From the NCBI GenBank assembly GCA_913047525.1, contig CAJWUS010000009.1:1-20225 (forward strand): DNA of 20,225 bases, given 5' to 3'. The stretch is from an uncultured Flavobacteriales bacterium (GTDB taxonomy: Bacteria > Bacteroidota > Bacteroidia > Flavobacteriales > BACL11). A program made the translations under genes and the position numbers. The first letter of the stretch is position 1, and each line of letters begins with the position of its first letter. Below the pieces are notes generated by a model. It did no database searches. It was given only the letters and a program-made list of their open reading frames with translations, and was not told the DNA's origin. Below are positions 1 through 7,021 of the stretch, one piece after another.

Positions 1-845
1 TATGGACCAGATATTGTAACTTTATCTCCTTCTTTTAATCCGAATATATAAGAAGATGCAATACCTGGATTTATATCTGCCCATGTGTTTTTGTCTCTGT
101 CAAATGGAGGAGCAGCAACCCTAACATTTAACATAATCTTTCTTCCTTCTGCAGGATAAGAAGCCATAGAATAAGCACGTGTTACATCATCCTCATTTTT
201 CATTACTAAATGCCGTAAAGCATATGGTCCTTCTGCCCAGTCTTTTTCAAATTTATCTGGTTCACCTGGATGATCTTCAGGATGTGCTTTTATATCCATC
301 TCAGAAAAAGGAACCTCACACTCAGGGATTTCAATCTGAATATATCCTCCTGCCTCATACGGCATATCTTCAGGAATTTCAACAACAAATTCCTTAATAT
401 AAGTTGCTAAATTGTAATTAGACACTACTACAGCTTCCCATTTCTTAACTCCAAATACTTCTTCTGGGATTGTAATTTCCATATCTTCTCTTACCTTTAC
501 CTGACAACCTAATCTCCAATTATCAGCAATTCTTTTACGACTAAAATGAGGTTCCTCAGTAGGAAGAATACCACCACCTCCACTATGAACTTGGCAAGTG
601 CATTGAACGCAAGTACCACCTCCGCCACAAGCGGAAGGTAAAAAGATTCCCTCATTACTTAGAGTATTTAAAAGTGTACTTCCACCATCTACTTCAATTT
701 CTTTCTCTCCATTTATTTTTATCTTAATCTTACCACTAGAAGACAATTTTGCTTTTACAAATAATAAAACTCCTACTAACGATAGGATTACTAGTAAAAA
801 TACTACTATACTACTTACAATTGTTGTTGTGCTTAATAATATCAT
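1..845 (-). CDS. nqrF: Na+-translocating NADH:quinone reductase subunit F (partial, C-terminus off the window)
   Basis: NqrF is the electron-entry subunit of Na+-NQR. It takes hydride from NADH onto FAD and passes electrons to a 2Fe-2S cluster on the cytoplasmic face. The first 281 residues are visible, from ATG at 845. Residues about 9-31 form one N-terminal membrane helix. A ferredoxin-like domain follows, with cluster ligands C73, C79, C82 (CGGGGTCVQC) and C114, the same spacing as the Vibrio enzyme (C70/76/79/111). The FAD-binding domain starts near residue 134 and shows the flavin motif RAYSMASYP at 223-231. The FAD domain end and the whole NADH-binding domain lie beyond base 1. It is the last gene of the nqrABCDEF order, 20 nt after nqrE, with a purine-rich AAAGAAGAAT tract before the start that can serve as ribosome binding site. 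Identification is very secure. Confidence 0.97.
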   Translation of the reverse strand, partial: MILLSTTTIVSSIVVFLLVILSLVGVLLFVKAKLSSSGKIKIKINGEKEIEVDGGSTLLNTLSNEGIFLPSACGGGGTCVQCTCQVHSGGGGILPTEEPHFSRKRIADNWRLGCQVKVREDMEITIPEEVFGVKKWEAVVVSNYNLATYIKEFVVEIPEDMPYEAGGYIQIEIPECEVPFSEMDIKAHPEDHPGEPDKFEKDWAEGPYALRHLVMKNEDDVTRAYSMASYPAEGRKIMLNVRVAAPPFDRDKNTWADINPGIASSYIFGLKEGDKVTISGP

Positions 846-865
846 TCTTTATTCTTCTTTCTGAA

Positions 866-1483
866 TTATAATTTAATCCCCATAAAACTCATAAATGCTA
901 TTCCCATCAATCCTGTTATGATAAATGTGATTCCTAAACCTCTTAATGCTGGAGGTACATTTGAGTATCTAATTTTCTCACGGATAGCTGCAATACCTAT
1001 AATTGCTAAGAACCAACCTACCCCAGAGCCTAATCCAAATACTGTTGCCTCCGTGATTGAGGTATAAGCTCTTTCTTGCATAAATAACGAACCTCCCAAA
1101 ATAGCACAGTTTACAGCAATAAGAGGCAAAAAGATTCCTAGTGAACTATAAAGTGCAGGAGAGACTTTTTCTATTACCATCTCCACCAGTTGTACCATTG
1201 AAGCAATTACTGCAATAAACATAATAAAAGACAGAAAAGATAAATCAACTAAAGCTAAATCAGATGATAACCATACTAATGCCCCCTCTTTTAACACATA
1301 ATTCTCTAATAAGTAATTTACAGGAACTGTAAAGCCTAATACAAAGATTACTGCAGCTCCCATACCTACTGATGTTTTTACTGTTTTTGATACAGCCAGA
1401 TAGGAACACATACCTAAGAAATAGGCGAAAATCATATTGTCAATAAAAATTGACTTGATAAAAATATTTGCTAAATCTTGCAT
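866..1483 (-). CDS. nqrE: Na+-translocating NADH:quinone reductase subunit E
   Basis: This is an integral membrane subunit of Na+-NQR, homologous to RnfA/RsxA, of the usual length (205 aa) with about six hydrophobic helices. NqrD and NqrE form a pseudosymmetric pair that holds an intramembrane iron centre between half-helices. The expected cysteines are visible: C26 in [10 protein letters not shown] (same number as in Vibrio NqrE) and C126 in VNCAILGG (C120 in Vibrio, displaced by a small insertion). The conserved acidic loop LVEMVIEK is at about 99-106. The gene starts 8 nt after the nqrD stop and is followed at 20 nt by nqrF, so it is co-transcribed. No defects are seen. Confidence 0.97.
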   Translation of the reverse strand: MQDLANIFIKSIFIDNMIFAYFLGMCSYLAVSKTVKTSVGMGAAVIFVLGFTVPVNYLLENYVLKEGALVWLSSDLALVDLSFLSFIMFIAVIASMVQLVEMVIEKVSPALYSSLGIFLPLIAVNCAILGGSLFMQERAYTSITEATVFGLGSGVGWFLAIIGIAAIREKIRYSNVPPALRGLGITFIITGLMGIAFMSFMGIKL

Positions 1484-1491
1484 AATTTCGC

Positions 1492-2136
1492 TTATTTAGA
1501 TTCTATTAATTTTTCGTTTTTTATGCGTTGAACCCAAATAACAATTCCAACGGTTATTAGTGCCATTGGTGGTAGAATCATCATTCCATTATTTTCATAA
1601 CCGTAATTGTAAAGTTCCAATTTTTCCAAAACAGGATAGCCATACAAAGTGCCTGAACCCAAAAGCTCTCTGAAAAAAGCGACTACTATCAAAATCCAAC
1701 CATAGCCAAAAGCATTTCCCAAGCCATCCAAAAAGGATTTCCAAGGACCATTCGCCATTCCGAAAGCTTCCAGTCTTCCCATAATAATACAATTGGTAAT
1801 AATCAATCCTACAAAAACGGAAAGTTCTTTGCTCACATCATACACAAAAGCCTTGAGTACTTGATCGACCAAAATTACAAGAGCTGCAATTACTACTAAC
1901 TGCACAATAATTCTGATTCTGTTAGGAATTAATTTACGCATTAAGGAAATCAGCACATTGGCTATCGAAAGCACGGCTAAAACCGATATTGCCATTACAA
2001 TGGCGGATTTGAGCTGAACGGTAATTGCTAAAGCAGAACAAATTCCCAAAACTTGAACCGTTATTGGATTGTTATCATTAAGCGGATCGCTTATTAGCTT
2101 TCTGTTTTTCTTAGGAAATAAAGATCCTTTACTCAT
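1492..2136 (-). CDS. nqrD: Na+-translocating NADH:quinone reductase subunit D
   Basis: NqrD is the second half of the membrane pair that coordinates the intramembrane iron centre of Na+-NQR. It is 214 aa, normal for the family (homologous to RnfE/RsxE), with about six membrane helices. The two iron-centre cysteines are present: C33 in LGICSALA and C116 in ITNCIIMGR. The family signature around [12 protein letters not shown] (120-131) is intact. The N-terminal 25 residues are polar and presumably cytoplasmic. The gene lies 4 nt after nqrC and 8 nt before nqrE. Confidence 0.97.
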   Translation of the reverse strand: MSKGSLFPKKNRKLISDPLNDNNPITVQVLGICSALAITVQLKSAIVMAISVLAVLSIANVLISLMRKLIPNRIRIIVQLVVIAALVILVDQVLKAFVYDVSKELSVFVGLIITNCIIMGRLEAFGMANGPWKSFLDGLGNAFGYGWILIVVAFFRELLGSGTLYGYPVLEKLELYNYGYENNGMMILPPMALITVGIVIWVQRIKNEKLIESK

Positions 2137-2140
2137 AATT

Positions 2141-2905
2141 CTAATCTAAAATAATTTCGTTTTCTACTTTTGTAGAGTCCATTTGCGACAGGATGGAATC
2201 CACCTCAACCTCTGTCCGTATTCTATCAAAATAAGGTAAGTACTTTTCCAGTCTTTCATTTAGCATCTCCGATACTCCATCAGAAGTAATAGTACCCCCT
2301 GAGATTGCATCTACTCTATGCATATGGCCCTCAGAGAAAGCTCCTTTTGTTACTGCAATTGAAGTAAATTCAGTCCCCTCAAAAATTGTTTTACCAGAAA
2401 ATGGTTCTTGAAAAAATGCTTGATTAATCTCAGCACCTAGACCTGGAGTTTCTTTCTCATGATCAAATACTGCTCCAAACACTTTATTTAAATCATCCTC
2501 TAAAGATAGGAATCCCCAAATAGGGCCCCAGAGTCCTTTACCTCTAAGCGGAATGATATACCTAGTAGTTCCATCTACTTCACTAATAAAAAGTGGAAAT
2601 AACTGTTTGTCAGATTGTTTTTTTAATTCAGCCCCTAAATCAATATTAAAAGCGGATCCCTCAACCTCTTCACCTTTATCATTAAGTACTAATTCACTTA
2701 TAATATATTGTGAGTAAGCATCTTCAGCAGCATCTCTATCAACAGCAATACCAACTGAACTTAATATATTTTGTTTCTTTTCTAATTCTATATTCCTATC
2801 CTGATATGGCTTTAACTCAATAGCAGCAACCGACAGAAGAGCAGCCACAATAACTACCATAATTGCAGCAAAGCCAAAAGTGTAGGAATTTTTATTTACA
2901 TCCAT
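2141..2905 (-). CDS. nqrC: Na+-translocating NADH:quinone reductase subunit C
   Basis: NqrC carries a covalently bound FMN on the periplasmic side of Na+-NQR and takes part in electron transfer towards NqrB. It is 254 aa, with one N-terminal membrane helix (about 10-29) and a periplasmic FMN-binding domain. The core motif GLWGPIWGFLSL is at 124-135. The flavinylation site, where ApbE attaches FMN through a phosphoester to threonine, is DAISGGTITSDG at 199-210, with T205 the predicted acceptor. The motif reads SGGT rather than the better-known SGAT (see findings). The ATG at 2905 has no purine-rich Shine-Dalgarno, only A/T-rich DNA. A 73-nt gap to nqrB holds an inverted repeat. No apbE is in the window, so it must lie elsewhere. 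Confidence 0.96.
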   Translation of the reverse strand: MDVNKNSYTFGFAAIMVVIVAALLSVAAIELKPYQDRNIELEKKQNILSSVGIAVDRDAAEDAYSQYIISELVLNDKGEEVEGSAFNIDLGAELKKQSDKQLFPLFISEVDGTTRYIIPLRGKGLWGPIWGFLSLEDDLNKVFGAVFDHEKETPGLGAEINQAFFQEPFSGKTIFEGTEFTSIAVTKGAFSEGHMHRVDAISGGTITSDGVSEMLNERLEKYLPYFDRIRTEVEVDSILSQMDSTKVENEIILD

Positions 2906-2924
2906 TTGTTATGATATTGAGATT

Positions 2925-2967
2925 TTAGTATTAAGAGTTTAGAACTTGTCTGTTGTCTAAATACTAA
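2925..2967 (-). repeat. Inverted repeat (imperfect 12-bp stem) between nqrB and nqrC
   Basis: TTAGTA (2925-2930) plus TTTAGA (2938-2943) can pair with TCTAAATACTAA (2956-2967). This gives a 12-bp A/T-rich stem with a 7-nt bulge (2931-2937) and a 12-nt loop (2944-2955). It occupies most of the only sizeable gap inside the nqrABCDE block. No U-run follows at once on the minus strand, so it is not a normal terminator. A role in mRNA processing, stability or partial attenuation is inference; it could also be fortuitous in such A/T-rich DNA. Confidence 0.45.
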
Positions 2968-2978
2968 TATCTATCTGT

Positions 2979-4130
2979 CTATTTTTTATTTACTCTGTTT
3001 AACCTTCTTTTAATGTTGCCACTAATTACATAATGATCCACCAATGGAGCAAATACATTCATCAATAGTATAGCCAACATCATCCCTTCAGGATATGCCG
3101 GATTAAATACCCGAATCAAAATGGCAAGCATGCCAATGAGAAATCCTACTATGTATTTTCCTCTGTTGGTTTGGGCTGCCGTAACAGGATCGGTTGCCAT
3201 AAATACTGCACCAAAAGCAAAACCACCCAATATTAAATGTAAGTGTGCTGGAAGCATCATAAACTCATTTGCACCCCAAAAGTTGAATAATAAGCTCATT
3301 ACATAACCACCAACAAAAACAGAAAGCATGATTCGCCATGATCCAATGCCAGTGAAAAGTAAAATAGCTGCACCAATTAAAATGGCTAAAGTGGAGGTTT
3401 CTCCCACCGAACCTGCAATAGTTCCATTAAAGAAAGACCCTATCAAACTCATGTCCACTGGAATATTTGCCGCCAAATTAGCCAGTGGTGTAGCGCCTGA
3501 AAACCCATCTATAACAGTGCCTCCATCTGTATTTGTCCAAACTTTATCTCCTGACATATAAGAAGGATAGGCAAAGAATAAAAAAGCCCTGGCTGTAAGT
3601 GCTGGATTCAAAATATTCATTCCTGTGCCACCAAATACTTCCTTGCCAATAATAACGGCAAATACTACAGAAACTACCAACATCCAAAGCGGAACATCAA
3701 TAGGCATCACCATAGGAATTAACATTCCCGTAACCAAGTAACCCTCATTTACCGAATGCCCTCTGGAGATAGCAAAAGCAAATTCAATACTAAGGCCAAC
3801 ACCATAGGATATAGCAATAAGAGGTAACATTTTCAGTGCACCAAAGGTAAAAGCAGACATTAAAGTAAAGGATTCCCCAATAGCGGTAAAGTGCAACTGC
3901 CCTACATTCCACATGCCAAATAGCAGTGCAGGCATTAGTGCAATTAATACGGTAATCATTGTTCTTTTCAAATCTATTGCATCTCTGATATGTGAGCCTA
4001 ATTTTGTGGTGTGATCTGGTACAAATAAGAAAGTTTCAAAGGCATTATAAGCCGGATACATTTTCTCTAATTTTCCTCCTTTCTCAAAATGAGGTTTTAC
4101 CGTATTTAATATATTTCTGAATAGTTTCAT
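2979..4130 (-). CDS. nqrB: Na+-translocating NADH:quinone reductase subunit B
   Basis: NqrB is the largest membrane subunit of Na+-NQR. It holds a covalent FMN and riboflavin, lies close to the quinone site and is thought to form the Na+ path. It is 383 aa, slightly short of the Vibrio protein (about 415). An amphipathic N-terminal stretch is followed by roughly ten hydrophobic helices. The flavinylation motif GFSGATPLA is at 209-217, with T214 the FMN acceptor (T236 in Vibrio). Other family motifs include GKEVFGGTGMNILNPALTARAF (162-183, given here only as its span) and MATDPVTAAQTNRGK (311-325). It is 3 nt downstream of nqrA and 73 nt upstream of nqrC. Identification is secure. Confidence 0.97.
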   Translation of the reverse strand: MKLFRNILNTVKPHFEKGGKLEKMYPAYNAFETFLFVPDHTTKLGSHIRDAIDLKRTMITVLIALMPALLFGMWNVGQLHFTAIGESFTLMSAFTFGALKMLPLIAISYGVGLSIEFAFAISRGHSVNEGYLVTGMLIPMVMPIDVPLWMLVVSVVFAVIIGKEVFGGTGMNILNPALTARAFLFFAYPSYMSGDKVWTNTDGGTVIDGFSGATPLANLAANIPVDMSLIGSFFNGTIAGSVGETSTLAILIGAAILLFTGIGSWRIMLSVFVGGYVMSLLFNFWGANEFMMLPAHLHLILGGFAFGAVFMATDPVTAAQTNRGKYIVGFLIGMLAILIRVFNPAYPEGMMLAILLMNVFAPLVDHYVISGNIKRRLNRVNKK

Positions 4131-4133
4131 CTA

Positions 4134-5486
4134 TTAACTATTTTCTTTTCTTACTAAATCAAGCCCTTGGCGAATAATAGATTGCACCTCAATCTTAGAT
4201 GTACAAACAAATTCACAAAGTGCTAAATCTTCAGGAGATACTTCATAAATTCCTAAGTTTTCCATTAGTTCCACATCTTCAATCATAATAGCTTTTATAA
4301 GGTGTGTGGGGTAAATATCCATTGGCAATACTTTTTCGTATTCGCCCGTCATTACATAAGCCCTTTCTTCTCCATGCATATTGGTATCCAAATTGTATTT
4401 TTTTGAAGGAGATAACCAAGAAAGAAAAGTTTTAGAAGTTGAAAATTTATGTAACCCTGGCAACATCCATCCTAAAAATTCTGCTTCATCTCCTTCCGGG
4501 ACTACCGTAAGTTGTGAGTCGTAAAAACCCAAACAACCATCCGTATTTATCTGAGTACCCGAAAGGATATCCCCAGAAATTATTCTGCTTTTTCTATCTT
4601 TAGTATTCTCATTAAGTAGATTACTGATACAGGCACCTGCAATACTACGGTAATATCTTGGGTTTTGAATTAGTGAACCACAAAGCACCACAAATTTGGA
4701 TACATCATACTTTCCTACAGTAAACAAACGAGCAATGGCATTTACATCCTGTGGCTGTAAATACCAAACTACATCCCCTTTATTGATGGGGTCGATATGA
4801 TGGATTTGCACTCCTACATTCCCAGCAGGATGTGGTCCGCTCACTTTGTTAATTTGTACTCCTTTTGCAGCAGTAAATACTTTTGACGGATTTGTATTTC
4901 CATCTATATTCAAATGCGTTTTGCCACTACTTAATTTTACAATATAATCCAAACCTTTTTGAAAAAGTTCATCCATTCCGTAAAGTGCAAAATCATTATC
5001 AATGGCAAGAGGTGCAGTAGAGAAAGTAGAGATAAAAATTGCTTTTGGCATATCTGCAGGGTTTGCAATAATATCGTAAGGTTTTTGTCGAACACATGGC
5101 CAAATCCCAGCTTTTAACATGGTCTCAATTATTTGCTCACGTGACAAACTATCTGCAGAAGAAGTTGTAAATTGCTCGTATACTATTTCAGTATCAGCTT
5201 TAATTACCACTTCCATGATTTTCCTTTTTTCTCCCCTTACAATATCCGTAATCTCACCACTCACTGGAGAGCAAAAATTTATTTTCTCATTATATTTATC
5301 GTAAAAAAGTGGCGTTCCGGCTTTCACTTTATCCCCTACTTTTACGCAAAGTCTTGGTATCAAGCCATGGAAATCTGTTGGCTTTACTATATACTTTTCA
5401 GTAGGTTTTGTGGAGGCATAAACTTTATCGGCATCACCCAATAAATGGATTGTTAAGCCTTTTTTTAATCTGATTTCTTTGGACAT
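4134..5486 (-). CDS. nqrA: Na+-translocating NADH:quinone reductase subunit A
   Basis: NqrA is the soluble peripheral subunit of Na+-NQR, implicated in quinone interaction. It starts the operon. The open frame extends upstream to an ATG at 5534 (466 aa), but I choose the ATG at 5486 (450 aa) for two reasons. The protein then begins MSKEIRLKKGL, the usual family N-terminus and length (446 aa in Vibrio). In addition, a Bacteroidota -7 box (TACTTTTG) lies at 5520-5513, inside the extension. The N-terminal biotinyl-lipoyl-like segment shows the typical PRLCVKVGDKVKAGTPLF and FCSPVSGEI motifs. The C-terminal ferredoxin-like SLBB-type region ends near CEFVCTSK. The divergent neighbour is the T9SS plug gene. 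Confidence 0.96.
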   Translation of the reverse strand: MSKEIRLKKGLTIHLLGDADKVYASTKPTEKYIVKPTDFHGLIPRLCVKVGDKVKAGTPLFYDKYNEKINFCSPVSGEITDIVRGEKRKIMEVVIKADTEIVYEQFTTSSADSLSREQIIETMLKAGIWPCVRQKPYDIIANPADMPKAIFISTFSTAPLAIDNDFALYGMDELFQKGLDYIVKLSSGKTHLNIDGNTNPSKVFTAAKGVQINKVSGPHPAGNVGVQIHHIDPINKGDVVWYLQPQDVNAIARLFTVGKYDVSKFVVLCGSLIQNPRYYRSIAGACISNLLNENTKDRKSRIISGDILSGTQINTDGCLGFYDSQLTVVPEGDEAEFLGWMLPGLHKFSTSKTFLSWLSPSKKYNLDTNMHGEERAYVMTGEYEKVLPMDIYPTHLIKAIMIEDVELMENLGIYEVSPEDLALCEFVCTSKIEVQSIIRQGLDLVRKENS

Positions 5487-5512
5487 TAAAAATAAATTAG
5501 ATTTTTCGGCTG

Positions 5513-5520
5513 CAAAAGTA
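5513..5520 (-). promoter_or_regulatory. Predicted -7 promoter box of the nqr operon
   Basis: Read on the minus strand the sequence is TACTTTTG, a perfect match to the Bacteroidota -7 consensus TAnnTTTG. It ends 26 nt before the nqrA ATG at 5486, so the leader would be about 20 nt. No clear -33 TTTG element is visible at the usual spacing. It abuts the plus-strand box at 5521-5528. Confidence 0.6.
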
Positions 5521-5528
5521 TAAATTTG
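5521..5528 (+). promoter_or_regulatory. Predicted -7 promoter box of the T9SS plug gene
   Basis: TAAATTTG matches the TAnnTTTG consensus. It ends 35 nt before the ATG at 5564, giving a predicted leader of about 30 nt. It begins at the base next to the opposing nqr -7 box, so the -33 region of each promoter would overlap the other promoter. No convincing -33 box is visible. Confidence 0.5.
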
Positions 5529-5563
5529 CATCAATTATTTACCACTTTATAATATAAATTGTA

Positions 5564-6904
5564 ATGAGATCTTATAACTTTTTTATACTGCTTATTTTAG
5601 GTTCATTTTTACTTAGTGCTTGTTTTAGTCAAAAAGAAATAATAAGTAAGGCTCTTAGTGAAAATGACAGCATATTTACGGAAGAAATAGTAATTATAGA
5701 ACCAATGATAATTTATAAAAATGAAACTTTTAATAGGCAAATCAAAACGGTTTTGTGCCATAATACAATTGATGAATTATCACTACCTATTATTAATTTA
5801 AACTCTGCTGAACAATTACTTATTAGCTTTGATGATTTGGATACGGACATAAAGGACTATTATTTCACCATCATCCATTGCAAATCAGATTGGACGGCTA
5901 GCGATTTAATGCAATCAGAATATATTAATGGTTTCACAGACAAGCCTATCACCAATTATGAGTTCTCCTTTAACACCATACAAAAATACAGCCACTACTC
6001 TTTTAACTTCCCAACAGAAGAATTAAAGCCAATACTCTCAGGAAATTATGTATTCAAGATTTATGAGCAAGGTGGTGAAACGATTGCTTTCAAACGCTTT
6101 ATGGTTTTGGAAACTATGCTAACCATTAAAGCTGAAGTAAAGCGTGCTACATTGGTAGATGACAGGAAAACAAAACATGAAATTGATTTTATTATAAAAC
6201 ATCCTAACATAACAATTGCTGATCCGTTTTCTGATATAAAAGTAACCATTAAGCAAAACAACAGAGGGGATAATGCTATTACTGATTTGAAGCCCCTATT
6301 TGTAAATAATAATGAACTGATTTACGATTATCAAGAGGATAATACTTTTTGGGGTAATAATGAATTCCGTCACTTTGACATTAAAAGTTTACGCTATCAG
6401 TCAGAGAGAATAAAGAGTATTTATTTTGACAGCACTTACAATCATGTTTATTTGTTTAATGACAAAAAACGACCATTTGATCGCTACTCCATTGAACCAG
6501 ATATAAACGGAAAGTTCCTTATCAAATCACAAGAAGGATGGAAATCCTCTATTGAAGCAGATTATGCTTTTGTGCATTTTACTTTGCCTGTTGAGAATAT
6601 CAGTTATGGAGAAATATTTCTGCTTGGTGGTTTTTCTGACTGGCAATTAAATGATGATTTCAAAATGCAATATAATGCTGATAAAAAGCAATATGAAGCT
6701 TCAATTTATCTGAAACAAGGATATTATAATTATCATTATGCTCTTAAGGATAGTACTACTAACAGAGTTGATGTGTCATTTATTGAAGGAACTCACTACC
6801 AGACAAGGAACGACTATTATCTCTATGTGTACTATCGAGCAGTTGGCGATAGACATGATAGTTTTGTTGGTTTCTTGAAAACTTCAAGTAAAGAGTTGTT
6901 TTAG
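5564..6904 (+). CDS. Type IX secretion system plug protein family (DUF5103), predicted lipoprotein
   Basis: This 446-aa protein matches the DUF5103 family. In Flavobacterium johnsoniae such a protein plugs the periplasmic end of the SprA outer-membrane translocon of the T9SS. The N-terminus has a hydrophobic signal (about 5-18) ending in LLSAC, a good lipobox with C20 as the predicted lipidated residue. The first domain (about 60-185) carries the family's LLISFDDL, YYFTIIHC, WTASDLMQSEYINGF and GNYVFKIYE motifs. The C-terminal part contains GEIFLLGGFSDW and LKQGYYNYHYAL, resembling an Ig-like/E-set fold. It is divergent from nqrA and followed by a 117-nt gap before pruA, with no clear terminator. 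The assignment is by recall of family motifs; plug function here is inference. Confidence 0.85.
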   Translation: MRSYNFFILLILGSFLLSACFSQKEIISKALSENDSIFTEEIVIIEPMIIYKNETFNRQIKTVLCHNTIDELSLPIINLNSAEQLLISFDDLDTDIKDYYFTIIHCKSDWTASDLMQSEYINGFTDKPITNYEFSFNTIQKYSHYSFNFPTEELKPILSGNYVFKIYEQGGETIAFKRFMVLETMLTIKAEVKRATLVDDRKTKHEIDFIIKHPNITIADPFSDIKVTIKQNNRGDNAITDLKPLFVNNNELIYDYQEDNTFWGNNEFRHFDIKSLRYQSERIKSIYFDSTYNHVYLFNDKKRPFDRYSIEPDINGKFLIKSQEGWKSSIEADYAFVHFTLPVENISYGEIFLLGGFSDWQLNDDFKMQYNADKKQYEASIYLKQGYYNYHYALKDSTTNRVDVSFIEGTHYQTRNDYYLYVYYRAVGDRHDSFVGFLKTSSKELF

Positions 6905-6960
6905 ACATTGCATGCTATACTAATAAATAATACTCTATCTTAAAAGTAGAATTTTCTAGC

Positions 6961-6987
6961 ATCTAACATCTATTATCTAACATCTAT
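6961..6987. repeat. Tandem 13-bp direct repeat upstream of pruA
   Basis: ATCTAACATCTAT occurs at 6961-6973 and again, identically, at 6975-6987, separated by one T. Each unit itself contains two ATCTA steps. The repeat ends 4 nt before the predicted -7 box of pruA and so covers its -33 region. It may be an operator or a simple-sequence expansion; I cannot tell which. Confidence 0.7.
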
Positions 6988-6991
6988 ATTT

Positions 6992-6999
6992 TATCTTTG
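6992..6999 (+). promoter_or_regulatory. Predicted -7 promoter box of pruA
   Basis: TATCTTTG matches TAnnTTTG and is followed by CA. It lies 22 nt upstream of the pruA ATG, implying a leader of about 17 nt that is A-rich (AAAATAAAAAA) just before the start. No TTTG -33 box is visible; the expected position is taken by the 13-bp direct repeat. Confidence 0.6.
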
Positions 7000-7021
7000 C
7001 ACCTCATTTAAAAATAAAAAA

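Noticed and set aside
179..397. 72-aa plus-strand open frame inside nqrF
   Set aside because: It is a shadow of the conserved NqrF frame on the other strand.
5487..5534. N-terminal extension of nqrA to the ATG at 5534
   Set aside because: The extension would begin upstream of the predicted -7 box and adds 16 residues not found in the family; the ATG at 5486 gives the usual N-terminus and length.
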